A program made the translations under genes and the position numbers. DNA of 64,000 bases from Saccopteryx bilineata (lineage: Eukaryota > Chordata > Mammalia > Chiroptera > Emballonuridae). The stretch lies in NCBI RefSeq assembly GCF_036850765.1, contig NC_089493.1, forward strand, positions 295,939,849-296,003,848, read 5' to 3'. The notes below the pieces were generated by a model. It had not been told where the DNA came from, made no database searches, and saw only the letters and a list, made by a program, of their open reading frames with translations. Shown one piece after another: positions 39,830-50,575 of this stretch. The first letter of the stretch is position 1. The number at the start of each line of letters is the position of its first letter.

Positions 39830-40662
39830 AGCTCGACTTGGGGGTCTCTACCTTTATTTTCCAGATTGACACGTGCGCTATCTGGCAGCCCCTCCCCCCC
39901 CTCCCCAGCCCGATGCCCTTCCCGCTCTGCCCAGCCGCTGACCACGCCAGTCCCTCCGCAGAGCCAGTGTGGCGTGGGTTCTGAGGGTGACAGCAGGGGA
40001 AGCAGATGGTGACTGGCACGGGGTGGAGGGTGTTCTCGGGCTTGGGACGTCCCAGGCCCAAGGCTCGGGTCGGGTTGGAGGTGGGCAGAAACCAAGTGAG
40101 TTTACAATCCCCACGTTCGTCCCGGCACCGTGACCCTCTGGAGCCCCTAGCCTGGGACCAGCTAGGAGCTGCTGGCCTCTCCGTCGAGAGACGTGGACCC
40201 TGGGCGGGGACACCCATCCCCCCGGCCCTCTGGAGAGGGCGCGATAACGTGAGGCCGTGGGCGCTGGTCTCGGTTTCCCAGGTCTGCGTTCCCTGGGCTG
40301 CCCAGGGTGGGCCGGGGCAGGGTCTAGACCAAGGGTCCCCAAACTACGGCCTGCGGGCCACATGCGGCCCCCTGAGGCCATTTATCCGGCCCCCACCGCA
40401 CTTCCGGAAGGGGCACCTCTTTCATTGGTGGTCAGTGAGAGGAGCATAGTTCCCATTGAAATACTGGTCAGTTTGTTGATTTAAATTTACTTATTCTTTA
40501 TTTTAAATATTGTATTTGTTCTCATTTTGTTTTTTTACTTTAAAATAAGATATGTGCAGTGTGCATAGGGATTTGTTCATAGTTTTTTTTATAGTCCGGC
40601 CCTCCAACGGTCTGAGGGACAGTGAACTGGCCCCCTGTGTAAAAAGTTTGGGGACCCCTGGT
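39830..40662 (-). terminator. SCNN1B: SCNN1B 3' UTR with distal poly(A) signal
   Basis: AATAAA (complement of 39853-39858) is the likely main signal. Without the inserted hAT element the UTR would be about 490 nt. A second AATAAA (complement of 40497-40502) lies inside the hAT insertion. Confidence 0.65.
40330..40660 (+). mobile_element. hAT-type MITE inserted at the SCNN1B stop codon
   Basis: A 331-bp element with termini caagggtccccaaac and gtttggggacccctg. It is bounded by exact 8-bp duplications gtctagac at 40322-40329 and 40661-40668. The right-hand duplication contains the SCNN1B stop (complement of cta, 40663-40665). No coding capacity. Orientation is arbitrary: the end that reads ..aactacggcc lies left here. 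Confidence 0.95.
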
Positions 40663-41043
40663 CTAGACGGCATCGCCCTCGCTGTCAGACTCGATGACGT
40701 CCAGGGGCTGCAGACGCAGGGAGTCGTAGTTGGGGGGCGGGGTGCCCGGGATGGGCGGGGTGTGCTCATCGGGGTAGGCCCCAGGGACGGGGCCAGGGCG
40801 GGCCGCGTCGGGCTGGAAGGCAAAGTTGGTGTGCGCCTCCACCAGCTCAGCCACGGTGGGCGGCGGGCCGGCGTAGCGATCCCGGGCCCGTGTCTGCCGC
40901 AGGCCCTTGGAGAAGGCCACCAGCTTGATGACGGTGATCCACAGGAAGTCGATGATGATCTCCGCAAACTCGATGAGGCAGAGCACCGACCCCCCCATCC
41001 AGAAGCCGAACTGGCCGCCCAGATTGGAGAGCAGCCAGACGAT
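40663..41043 (-). CDS. SCNN1B: SCNN1B terminal coding exon (TM2 and cytosolic tail)
   Basis: This 381-nt exon encodes 126 residues plus [18 protein letters not shown] through [11 protein letters not shown]. It holds the degenerin-site Ser (S521), the pore GGS, TM2, and a proline-rich tail with PPPNYDSL, the ubiquitin-ligase PY motif mutated in Liddle syndrome in humans. The acceptor is cccacag. The last residue is Val where I recall Ile in human. The stop codon lies inside a transposon target-site duplication. Confidence 0.97.
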   Translation of the reverse strand: MVWLLSNLGGQFGFWMGGSVLCLIEFAEIIIDFLWITVIKLVAFSKGLRQTRARDRYAGPPPTVAELVEAHTNFAFQPDAARPGPVPGAYPDEHTPPIPGTPPPNYDSLRLQPLDVIESDSEGDAV

Positions 41044-41242
41044 CTGTGGGGAGCGGGGGGCTGAGGCCCTGGCGGAGGGGGGGGGTCGGTGCACAGGTTC
41101 CTGCCTGAAGCCCAGCCTCTCGGGCTCCTAGGGGGCTGGGTTGTTGACCGGGAAGGGGCGGTGACCATCTCAGCCCAGGGAGACAACTGGCTTTAGAGAT
41201 GATTCCAATCCTCTGTGGGGCCAGGGACCCTCCTGACCCTCA

Positions 41243-41875
<633 letters not shown>

Positions 41876-41879
41876 TTAT

Positions 41880-42265
41880 TTTTTTGGGACAGTTTTGTTT
41901 GTTTGGCTTTTTTTTTTTCTTTTTCTTTTTGCAGGAGAGAGAGACAGGTAGGGAGAGAGATGAGAAGCATCAACTCATAGTTGAAGCACTTTAGTTGTTC
42001 ATTGATTACTTTCTCATATGCGCCTTGACCAGGGAGCTCCAGCTGAGCCAGTGACCCCTTGCTCAAGCCAGCGACCTTTGGGCTCAAACCAGGGACTATG
42101 GGATCCTGTTGATGACCCCACACTCAAGCCGGTGACCCTGCATTCAAGCTGGTGAGCTTGCGCTTAAGCCAGATGATCCCACACTCAAGCCGGCAACCTC
42201 GGGGTTCTGTAGCTGGGGCCTCAGGTCCCGGTCAATGCTCTATCCACTGCTCCACCACCGGTCAA
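41880..42265 (-). mobile_element. tRNA-derived SINE, class 1 (minus orientation)
   Basis: Full copy with T-rich tail end at 41880-41935. Confidence 0.88.
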
Positions 42266-42484
42266 GTGTGACCAATTCTTACTCCTCCTTGGAGGGTGGT
42301 CTCGAGTGCCACCTCCCTAATCAGACCTCCCTTATCTCTCAGGCGGATGCAGGCTCCTTCCCTGCTGTGCTCCCACAGGGAGGGCTGGTGCAGACTCTCC
42401 TCACCGTGAGCTCTGTTCGCATCTCTCTGTCCTCCTGGCTCAGGTTCCTGATAGTATAGACCTTGTGTCTTTTTTCTGGGCTCA

Positions 42485-43050
42485 GTGCATGTTTATGTTG
42501 AATGAATGGAAAGATGGATGAATGAATGGAGAATGGGTGGGTGGATGGATGAGTAGAATAATGGAAGAATGGATAATAGAGGGATGAATGGAAGAATGAG
42601 TAGAAGATTGGAAGGATGGATGATGGATAGATGGATAATGGGTGGGTGGATGGATGGATGGATGGATGATGGATGGATGGATGATGGATGGGTGGGTGGA
42701 TGGGTGGATGGATGGATGGATGGATGGATGGATGGAAGGGTAGGTGGGTGAATGGATGGATGGATGGATGGATGGATGGATGGATGGAAGGGTAGGTGGG
42801 TGAATGGATGGATGGATGGATGGATGGATGGATGGATGGATGGATGGATGGAAGGGTAGGTGGGTGAATGGATGGATGGATGGATGGATGGATGGATGGA
42901 TGGATGGATGGATGGAAGGGTAGGTGGGTGAATGGATGGATGGATGGGTGGGTGGGTGAATGGATGGATGAATAGATAGGTGGATTGGTGGATGGATGAA
43001 TGGATGGATGGATGGATGATGGATGGGTGGATGGATGGATGAACAAACAA
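42485..43050. repeat. (GGAT)n tetranucleotide array with higher-order units
   Basis: About 560 bp of ATGG/GGAT repeats. In 42700-42990 blocks of (ggat)n are punctuated four times by aagggtaggtgggtgaat, giving a higher-order repeat. The Ser/Ile/His/Pro-rich ORFs (up to 261 codons) are artefacts. Confidence 0.96.
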
Positions 43051-43269
43051 GTGACAGATGGAGGAACAGGCTCTCCTTTAGGGAGTGGCAGACTCTCAGT
43101 CCTCTGGGCTGGCCTCTCTCTCACCCCGTGTTTCTTCTCCCAGGCCTGCTCCTGGATCTGGCCAGTTTGAGAAGGAGTTTGAGGGGCTGCCCTGTCTAAA
43201 CTCCACTCCTAAGACTTTGATTCTCGCCCCTGTCTGCCTTCCCCAGCCCTCCCCAGACTCCGGGCTTAC

Positions 43270-43331
43270 CTGCTCAAGGTGATATTGGTGCTTTGGTCTC
43301 GCTCCTGAGACAAGACATGGAAAATCCAGTC
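43270..43331 (-). CDS. SCNN1B: SCNN1B exon 11
   Basis: This 62-nt exon encodes DWIFHVLSQERDQST then NITLS, plus AG of Arg. It includes the NITL sequon. The acceptor is ggttacag and the donor gtaagc. Confidence 0.95.
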
Positions 43332-43833
43332 CTGTAACCCGAGAAGGCGGCTAAAGAGAATGGCACCTGCTGCCTCCCCTCCCAACCACCAGCCGTGCTC
43401 CCTGTGGGAGGCAGGCCACAGCCAGCCTTCCTGAGGCCCCAGAGACCATGTGTTGGGACGGGGGGGGGGGGAGGGAAGGTAATAGTGCACAAAGGGGCTG
43501 CTGTCATGGGGAGAAGGCACTCTGGTCTCCGGACCCCTCCCCCAGGGGCTCAGCCACCCCCTTCTAGCCCTTCCCCGCCTCTGGTCCTGCACCTGCTGTT
43601 CCTCCTCCCCAGCCCTGCCCATGGGGGCACAGCTCCATCCTCTGGGTCTAGGGGCCCCTTCCCGGACTGCCCTAGCTGAAGAGGTTTCCCCTGGGTCCTC
43701 TCATCCCCGAGTTCACCCAGGAGGTGGGGGGAACGGGGGGGGGAGGGAGTGGAGAGAAGAGGCACCAGCATCCTCCCCAAGGTCCCACGGCCAGAGATGG
43801 GCGGCCAGGAGCCGGGCCACACCACCATCTCAC

Positions 43834-43891
43834 CTCAGATGCCTCGGAAGGCCAGTCGGCCATGGAGATGGTCATCTTGTACTGGGTGTCA
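43834..43891 (-). CDS. SCNN1B: SCNN1B exon 10
   Basis: This 58-nt exon completes Ser and encodes DTQYKMTISMADWPSEASE (19). The acceptor is ctcttccag and the donor gtgaga. The junction residue is Ser where human has, as I recall, the Asn of an NDT sequon. Confidence 0.95.
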
Positions 43892-43994
43892 CTGGAAGAG
43901 AGAGGACGGCGCTGTGGCTGTTCGTCCACAGCGCCGAGGGCCCTGCTCCGCCCAGCAGCACCTGGCCTGGGCCCCCCGGGCGCCCTGCACTCAC

Positions 43995-44070
43995 CTGCAG
44001 GACTCCTTGCACATCCTGATGCAGGTCTCCCTCTGGTCCAGGCTCCGGCGCAGCTCCGAGTAGCAGTACA
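43995..44070 (-). CDS. SCNN1B: SCNN1B exon 9
   Basis: This 76-nt exon encodes (V)YCYSELRRSLDQRETC then IRMCKESC and AG of Ser. The conserved ETC..MCKESC cysteines of the palm/thumb region are present. The acceptor follows a run of C and the donor is gtgagt. Confidence 0.93.
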
Positions 44071-44402
44071 CTGGGGGGGGGGGAGGTGGGGCGGAGACTC
44101 TGAGCCATCCCCGTCCTCCCGGCCTTCCTCCCTGCACTGAGCCCCTGCCCGCCCTCTCTCTGCCCTCCTGCCCTGGGCCACTGCAGGTCTGTCCCGGAGA
44201 ACCATCCATCCCCCCCGCCCCCCCATCTGCAGCCATTTCGCCCCAGCTGGCCCGGGGACCCTCTCCCCAAACATCCAGACTCAGCTCAGGGGGATCAGGG
44301 CGGCTCCCCTCTATCTGTCTTCCTCATTCCCAGTGGGGACCAGGGTGGCAGGCTTGTGTAGAAGGAATGGATGGTTGGAAGGGATACAGTTTCTTCTCTC
44401 GT

Positions 44403-44470
44403 TCCCGCATGTTACTGGTGTTTAGGAGGGGGTGGTGTTTAGGAGGGGGTGGTGTTTAGGAGGGGGTGGG
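44403..44470. repeat. 18-bp tandem repeat, about 3.5 copies
   Basis: The unit is gtgtttaggagggggtg. Short intronic array. Confidence 0.9.
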
Positions 44471-45030
44471 ACTCTCTCTACCGCCTACAACATCCTCAGG
44501 TGTTTGCACTTGGGGCTGTTAGGACTCCGGCTCAGTGTGAGCCCGGAAGGGACTCCTCCTCCTGTGGCTTCAGGTTTCATGACGTTGGGGGCCACTTCCC
44601 TCTCCCCTCTCCTCAAAACCCCAGGGAGGCCAGGTGAGCCCACACGGACACGACACAGGGCTGAGGCTGATGCACGTGGCCCTGTGCATGCGTGCACACA
44701 CACATGTCCGCACAAACCGGTCTGCACGCATGCAGACACCGAAGCACCGGCTGGGGCATGAACCCAGGCTGAGACTGGGCCCCGGTCCCGAGTGCAGCTG
44801 CACATCCAGACACAAGCACACCGGGGCCCTTTCACACGTGTGTGGAAAAACACGAATGCACGCACATGTGTGCACTCGCCGGAGTTGCACACCCAGGCTC
44901 ACTCACGTGAGGGGGTTTATGTGGTGCACAGACATAGCCCATAAAGACAGACTCACGCCTGCACGGACACATCTCAAGCCTACATGACGTGGAGCCGAGG
45001 TGCGGAGGGGAGCTGGGTCCCCGTGAGGGG
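44471..45030 (-). other. SCNN1B intron 8, CA/TG-interspersed part
   Basis: Irregular ACAC and CATG patches lie at 44690-44960; no gene was found. Confidence 0.5.
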
Positions 45031-45035
45031 CCGCA

Positions 45036-45258
45036 GACAGTGCACGGGGCTGAGCAGGCCTGGGTACCCCCCTGAACCCTGCCCGGGGCCGGGACCGCAG
45101 CCCTCCCCGGCAGTCAGAGCCCTGCGGACAGTGCACGGGGCTGAGCAGGCCTGGGTACCCCCCTGAACCCTGCCCAGGGCCGGGACCGCAGCCCTCCCCG
45201 GCAGTCAGAGCCCTGCCCGGGGCCAGGACCGCAGCCCTCCCCGGCAGTCAGAGCCCTG
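45036..45258. repeat. Tandem duplication of about 86 bp with partial third copy
   Basis: The block gacagtgcacggggctgagc...ccctccccggcagtcagagc occurs twice, then its right half recurs. Confidence 0.92.
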
Positions 45259-45309
45259 TGGACAGTGGCCCGGCCGGCTCAGGTGCCGATGGCTGGGGCC
45301 CCCACTCAC

Positions 45310-45427
45310 CCCAGTCTGGGAACTCCTGGCTGTTGCAGTATTTCTCCCCAGGGGGCAGTGGGTACAGGTAGTGGCCACAGCTGCAGTTACGGATCATGTG
45401 GTCTTGGAAGCAGGAGCGAATACAGGC
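45310..45427 (-). CDS. SCNN1B: SCNN1B exon 8
   Basis: This 118-nt exon encodes 39 residues, [15 protein letters not shown] through CNSQEFPDW, plus G. It carries the conserved [11 protein letters not shown] cysteine-rich motif. The acceptor is caccccag and the donor gtgagt. Confidence 0.96.
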
Positions 45428-45689
45428 CTGGGGGTGGGGGACAGGGGGGGCATAGCCGTGACCAGCGGTGTCCCCACCGCAGCCCCGGGGGGAGAGGCCC
45501 GGGGAGCTCAGTGCCCAGAGGAGGGTCCCCCCGGCTGAGACGGGGTGGTGAGGGCCTGAGCTGTGCTTACTGCCCTCCCCTGTCCCCCTGTCCCAGTCCC
45601 TGGCGGAGGGGCCCAGGCCGGCTCCCCGAGGGTGGACCCGCCAGAGGGATTTCTCAGGTAAACTGATGAGACATCTACACATTCCAGTC

Positions 45690-46026
45690 CCGTCTTTTTT
45701 TTTTTTTTTTTAGTGACAGAGAGAGATATAAGGACAGACAGAGAGTAAGGGAGAGAGATGAGAAGCATCAATTCTTCATTGCAGCACCTTAGTTGTTCAT
45801 TGATTGCTTTCTCATATGTGCCTTGACCAGGGGGCTACAGCAGAGCCAGTGACCGCTTACTCAAGCCAGCAACCATGGGGTCATGTCTATGACCCCACAC
45901 TCAAGTCCGTGACCCTGCACTCAAGCTGGTGAGCCTGTGCTCAAGCCGGCAACCTCAGGGTTTCGAACTTGGGTCCTCTGCGTCCCAGTCCGACGCTCTA
46001 TCCACTGCGCCACCACCTGGCCAGGC
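45690..46026 (-). mobile_element. tRNA-derived SINE, class 1 (minus orientation)
   Basis: Complete, with poly-T at 45697-45711 and similar ccagtcccgtc / ccagtctcgtc flanks as a probable target-site duplication. Confidence 0.92.
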
Positions 46027-46173
46027 CCAGTCTCGTCATTCTTAATCACAGTATCCACAGTTTAGGGTTGTGCGAATGACATGATTCAATATGTGTGAAG
46101 CACTTGGGAAAATGTCTGCCTTGCACATGATCAGCCTGCTGTTCTTAGTACACGCTCACAATAAAATAGCCTG

Positions 46174-46284
46174 GGTAATGATAATAATGAGAGTGCACTG
46201 CTCACAAGAATCGGGGGATATTTTATCGCTTCATATTCACTTTGAAACATCCCCTGATTCTTGTGAGCAGCCTATATCATTACC
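46174..46284. other. Long hairpin: 22-bp stem, 29-nt loop, in an SCNN1B intron
   Basis: Arm 46198-46219 (ctgctcacaagaatc then ggggat) pairs with 46249-46270 at 22 positions, 21 Watson-Crick and one G:T. An outer 10-bp stem (ggtaatgata, 46174-46183, with 46275-46284) adds to it after an asymmetric internal loop. It could be a pre-miRNA-like fold or a palindromic DNA-transposon relic. Confidence 0.75.
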
Positions 46285-46660
46285 TTGGGAAGGGAGGGGG
46301 GTGTGGAAAGGCTCAAATGATGCTGCAATGCACGCACACCCTTCGCGCCTCACACGCACAGGGTTCTTTCTGGGGGCACCCCGGCGTGAGGTTGTGTCAC
46401 CCTGGGCAGCCGAGAGCACACTTGCTGAGTGGGGATGACCGGCGGGCAGCCCTGGGCCCTGGTGAGCACCCAGGCAGGGGCGGGGCTGGCTCCACGGCCT
46501 CGAGTGTCACCGAATCCACGAAAGCAGCCTGTGGTCATCGAAGTCCATCAGGGCCAGCCTTGCCAGGGCCTCCCAGAGACGCAGCCTCGGCTGGGTGGCC
46601 GGGACGGGGCCACGGGGCCCCGGGGCCCCGGGGTTGGGGGCGGCGCTGTCCCCTCCCTAC

Positions 46661-46768
46661 CTGGATGGAGTAGGTCGTGTTGTGGTCGCCGTAGAGGTTT
46701 CGTACGGGGACGTCGGAGCCGTTCACAGTGCACTGGCTGTAGGGTTCGCCCTTCCGCTCCAGCTTGTC
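46661..46768 (-). CDS. SCNN1B: SCNN1B exon 7
   Basis: This 108-nt exon encodes 36 residues, [15 protein letters not shown] through HNTTYSIQ, phase 0 both ends. Sequons NGS and NTT are present. The acceptor is ggacacag and the donor gtaggg. Confidence 0.96.
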
Positions 46769-47109
46769 CTGTGTCCAGAGTGGGTGGTCCCGGGGACCCC
46801 CGGTCAGCCCGAGGCGGCCCCCTCGGCACCCGCCTCTGATTAAGCACGTGGGTCTAGGGGTTCGGAAACGGGGAGGGGTGCAGGGGTCCCCAGCAGGTGC
46901 AGGGGTGCAGGGGTCCCCAGCAGGGGCCGGGGGGGTGCTGATCTTCCCCCAGAGCATGGCTGTACTGTGGGGTCCAGCCAGAGGGGAAGGCCGGAGTGGC
47001 CTGCGCAGGCCGGCCGGGGCTTGAAGAGGCCGCGGGAGGCGGGTGCTAGGCGGGTGCTAGGCGGGTGGGCTTCCCCGCCCCCATCGGGTGCCCCGGGGCT
47101 CGGCCGTAC

Positions 47110-47273
47110 CACCAGCACCCCGATGGATGTCTCCGTCCCCGACATGGCGTAGATGCCCTCGTCTTTGACGAAGGGGAACGACCTCTGCTCGTGCAGCAGC
47201 AGCCGGGCACCGGCCGTGGACGTGAGGAAGGGCACGTAGTCCTCCTGGCCGATGTCCAGGATCAGCTTCAGGC
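47110..47273 (-). CDS. SCNN1B: SCNN1B exon 6
   Basis: This 164-nt exon completes Gly and encodes 54 residues, [15 protein letters not shown] through [10 protein letters not shown]. It is highly conserved, including [19 protein letters not shown]. The acceptor is ctccgcag; the donor gtacgg is weaker than the others. Confidence 0.96.
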
Positions 47274-48859
47274 CTGCGGAGAGGAAGGGGCTGCTGAGGG
47301 CGGCCGAACTCGCTCCCGAGGCTGAAGGGATAAGGGAGACCCACCCCCCGCTCGTCCAGTTCCCCTCCGTCCAACGGGACCCCTCGGGCCGGCCCGGGAA
47401 GCGGGCTCCACTCCGTGAGACTCCGGAGGACGCCTTCCTGGTCTCCTCCGAGGCCCCCCGCCCTTGTCCCCGCCACTGCGGCCCCTTCCCGGGCCCCTCT
47501 CGCTCCCCCAGCCCGCCTGGCAGGGAGGCAGGTCCAGGGGCCTACCCCACACGGCTCTGCCTTGCCTCCCACAGGCCCTTGCTCTCCGCACCCAGCCCTC
47601 TGAGCTGCGCGGCCCCGTCCCGAGGACGCCAGGCCTTCGGGACGCTGTTCCCGCTGTTCCCACCTGTCCACCTAGAAGACCCAGCTCTCCGGCTGGCTGT
47701 CTCAGCCCCGGGCACTTCCTCTGGAAGCCCCTCCTGTCCCTGCTGCCTAGGCAAGGTCTCCGGGTCTTCACTGGGTCCCCTCCCAGCTCTGGAACTTTTT
47801 TTCCAAGAACCTGCCTCACTTGTGTGATTATTTCTTCTTTGACCCTGGTCTCCCTCCCCCCTGGGCGGGCAGTTCCCTTCCTGAGGGCAGAGGCCTGCTG
47901 TCCTGTGGGGAGAGGGGCTTGGGCCCCTCTGGCTGCTGCTTGTCGGGCATTTGCTTCCTGCTGAGGGCTGGGCTGAGTGATCTTCATGCACAGTCTCCCC
48001 GGGGCTCAGACGCTGTTACCCCCATTTTACAGAGGAGGGAACGGGGCTCAGAGAAGTGAAGAAACTCATCCGAGGTCGCCAGGGAGGAAGGGGGGTTGCT
48101 GAGATTCTCACACAGGCGGCAGGGCCCCTAGATCCCACTCTTCTGCCCCCAACCCCCCCACCCCCACCCCCCACCCTGTGAGGGAGCGGACCCCCCCTCT
48201 CTGGTACAGTGTTCTGGGGGGGGGGCGGGCGGAGCAGGGCGAAGGTCGTCAGCCCGCCATGTCCCTGCTGGTCAGCAGCCCTGATGGGTACTGAATGGCC
48301 GCCTGCTCCTTGATGGCTGGCTGGGGGGCGGGGTGGGGTGGCGGTCAGAACCTGAGAAAGGAGGGAGGCGAGGTCCCCACCCGTGCCTGGCCCACAGCCC
48401 GAGAGCCCCAGCTGTCCCGAGCCCTCCGGCCTTTCCCTGGGCAGTGAGGTCCACCGGCCTTGTCTCTCAGTGACTCCGTGGGGCAGGCTGGCCACCTGCG
48501 GGCAGTGCGCCCGGAGCTCGGAATCCCCGCCGGGTGGATGGTGCTGGGATTTCGCCGACAGCGGGCCTGAGCTCACACCGCTGACTAAGCACACGGCTCT
48601 GAACCCTCATTTTGCTCGGTCAGTCGTGAGACAGAAGCCCCGTTGCCTGCCTGGGGGTTCGCAGCTGTGGGGACGGTGGCCGAGAAGGCACCTGGGTGGC
48701 CCCCCACACAGCAGGGCCCCACACCGCTCCTGCTCCTCTGCCTGTCCACCCCGGGCCCTGCCCTTGATCCCACGCTGGACGGTGACTTGGCCCTGCGGCC
48801 CCCACAGGGCAGGGAGGTCCAACCTCCCGGTTCTGGCAGAGGGGGGACCCGAGACTCAC
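47274..48859 (-). other. SCNN1B intron 5
   Basis: GC-rich, with C/G runs at 48145-48175 and 48220-48230. A MIR-like patch (gttacccccattttacagag, 48015-48060) was noted. No gene. Confidence 0.5.
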
Positions 48860-48963
48860 CGAACTCGACCCCGGGGTTGGCCGAAGGCAGCGCTTTCTCC
48901 GCCATGCCCCAGTTGAAGATGTAACAGTTACCATAGTCAGGGTGGAAGAGGGAGGTGAAGTTT
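48860..48963 (-). CDS. SCNN1B: SCNN1B exon 5
   Basis: This 104-nt exon completes Arg and encodes 34 residues, [15 protein letters not shown] through SANPGVEF, plus G. It contains the NFT sequon and the conserved [10 protein letters not shown] motif. The acceptor is tgtctttcag and the donor gtgagt. Confidence 0.96.
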
Positions 48964-49194
48964 CTGAAAGACAGGCCAGTGTTGGGGGGGCTGCGGAGGC
49001 TGCGGCGGAGGCGAGGTGCCCCCCCGTCTCCCCCCCATTCCTGAGCGCAAGCTGGAGGGACCCCCACACCCCCTGGGAGAAGCGGGGGTGGGGAGGAAGT
49101 CTCTCAGGGGCCAGGCTCAGCCCGGGAACCAGGAAAAGGAAGTTTCTTTCATGTTTCCATCTGTCTCATCCACAGGGTCTTGAGAACCATGAAG

Positions 49195-49580
49195 AAGATT
49201 CAACTGGGGTCCCCAAAAGACACGTCCACATCCACAGGCCAGGGACCGGTCAACGGGACCTTATTTGGAAAAAGAGTCCTTGCAGATGGAACCAATAATC
49301 TTGACGGGAGGTCAGCCTGGCCAGGTACCCAGGTGGGCTCCGAAGCCGATCACCACTGTCCTTACGAGAGACAGGTGAGGAGAAGACACAGGGCAGAGAA
49401 GACGGGGCGGAGGTCGGAGTGATGCGGACACAGCCCAGGGGCACCCGAGCGCCCACCCGGAGCTGGAGAGGCAGGAAGGACCCTCCCCGCAGCCTCCGGA
49501 CGGAGCCGGCCCGGTGACATCTCGGTTTCGGACCTCCGGCTTCCTCCGTGAAGAAATAAACGTCTGTTGCTTTAAGCCAT
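49195..49580 (+). mobile_element. MLT1-like (ERVL-MaLR) LTR relic
   Basis: Consensus phrases are present in order: accttatttggaaaaagagt, ccttgcagatggaa, gtccttacgagagacagg, ggagtgatgcggacacag, aataaacgtctgttgcttta. It has the AATAAA near its end typical of an LTR. Old; family named from memory. Confidence 0.65.
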
Positions 49581-50304
49581 GCTCTCCGGCGGAATCCAGC
49601 CAGGTGGGCTGCGGAGGCCCAGAGAGGGGCTGTGACTCAGGGGAGGGTCCCCGAGCAGGGGGGGGGTGCTGCTGAGGAGAGAGACCAGGCACGGAGAGCG
49701 ACCCTCCACGGGGCCCTGTCTCCTGGTGGAGACGTGTTTCCCAGGGAAGTAACTCCACAGCAAGAAACATTTCCGTCCAGGCGCTCAAGGGAGTGGAGAC
49801 GCAGTGTAATGTCATTCCAGAGACTTTCCTTAAGAATTCCTTTTGATATGGAGCATTTCAAACATCTCAAAGTGCAGAGAGACGCAGCCCCCCACCCCGG
49901 CCGGTCACAACCCCCCCACCCCCGCACCCCCCCGCCACCTGCCCTGCACGCTCCCGTCCACATTGTTACGAAGCAGATCTCACACAGCGTATCTTTCTTA
50001 GAAACATTTCATTCGGTCTCTGAAAGAAAGAACTCGAAAAGAATGCTACTCTCGTGTTAAAAAAAAATAACGGACAGCAATTCTTTCCTATTCGTAAATA
50101 TTCGGCTGGAAGCTCTGGTTGTCTCCTCCCTGTCAGTTCTGTGGCCACTGTCTGTTTCATTTAAATTCGGGTCCAAGTGACGTTAGCGTGCGATGGGCTA
50201 GTGTGTCTCTGAAGCGTCTTTTAATGTATGGCTCTTCCCTCCATCGGACCTTTGGTTTTATTTTATTTTTTCTTGCAACATCACTGCGAAGAGAGCAGTG
50301 GTTG

Positions 50305-50575
50305 GATCCAGCGAGGGACGGGCGCGGAGGGACGGGCGCCGAGGGACGGGCGCGGAGGGGCGGGCGCGGAGGGACGGGCACGAGGGACAAGCGCGGAGGG
50401 GCGGGCGCCGAGGGGCGGGCGCGGAGGGGCGGGCGCGGAGGGACGGGCACGAGGGACGAGCGTGGAGGGGCGGGCGCGGAGGGGCGGGCACGAGGGACGA
50501 GCGTGGAGGGGCGGGCGCGGAGGGACGGGCACGAGGGACGAGCGCGGAGGGGCGGGCGCAGAGCAACGGGCGCTG
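50305..50575. repeat. GC-rich 13-20-bp minisatellite
   Basis: Many short units of the form gcggaggg(a/g)cgggcgc, some with an acgagggac spacer. CpG-dense. Arg/Gly/Pro-rich ORFs on both strands are artefacts. Confidence 0.93.

Noticed and set aside
42339..43124. 261-codon HPSIHPS-rich ORF resembling an ice-binding or surface repeat protein
   Set aside because: Translation of the (GGAT)n microsatellite; all frames are open.
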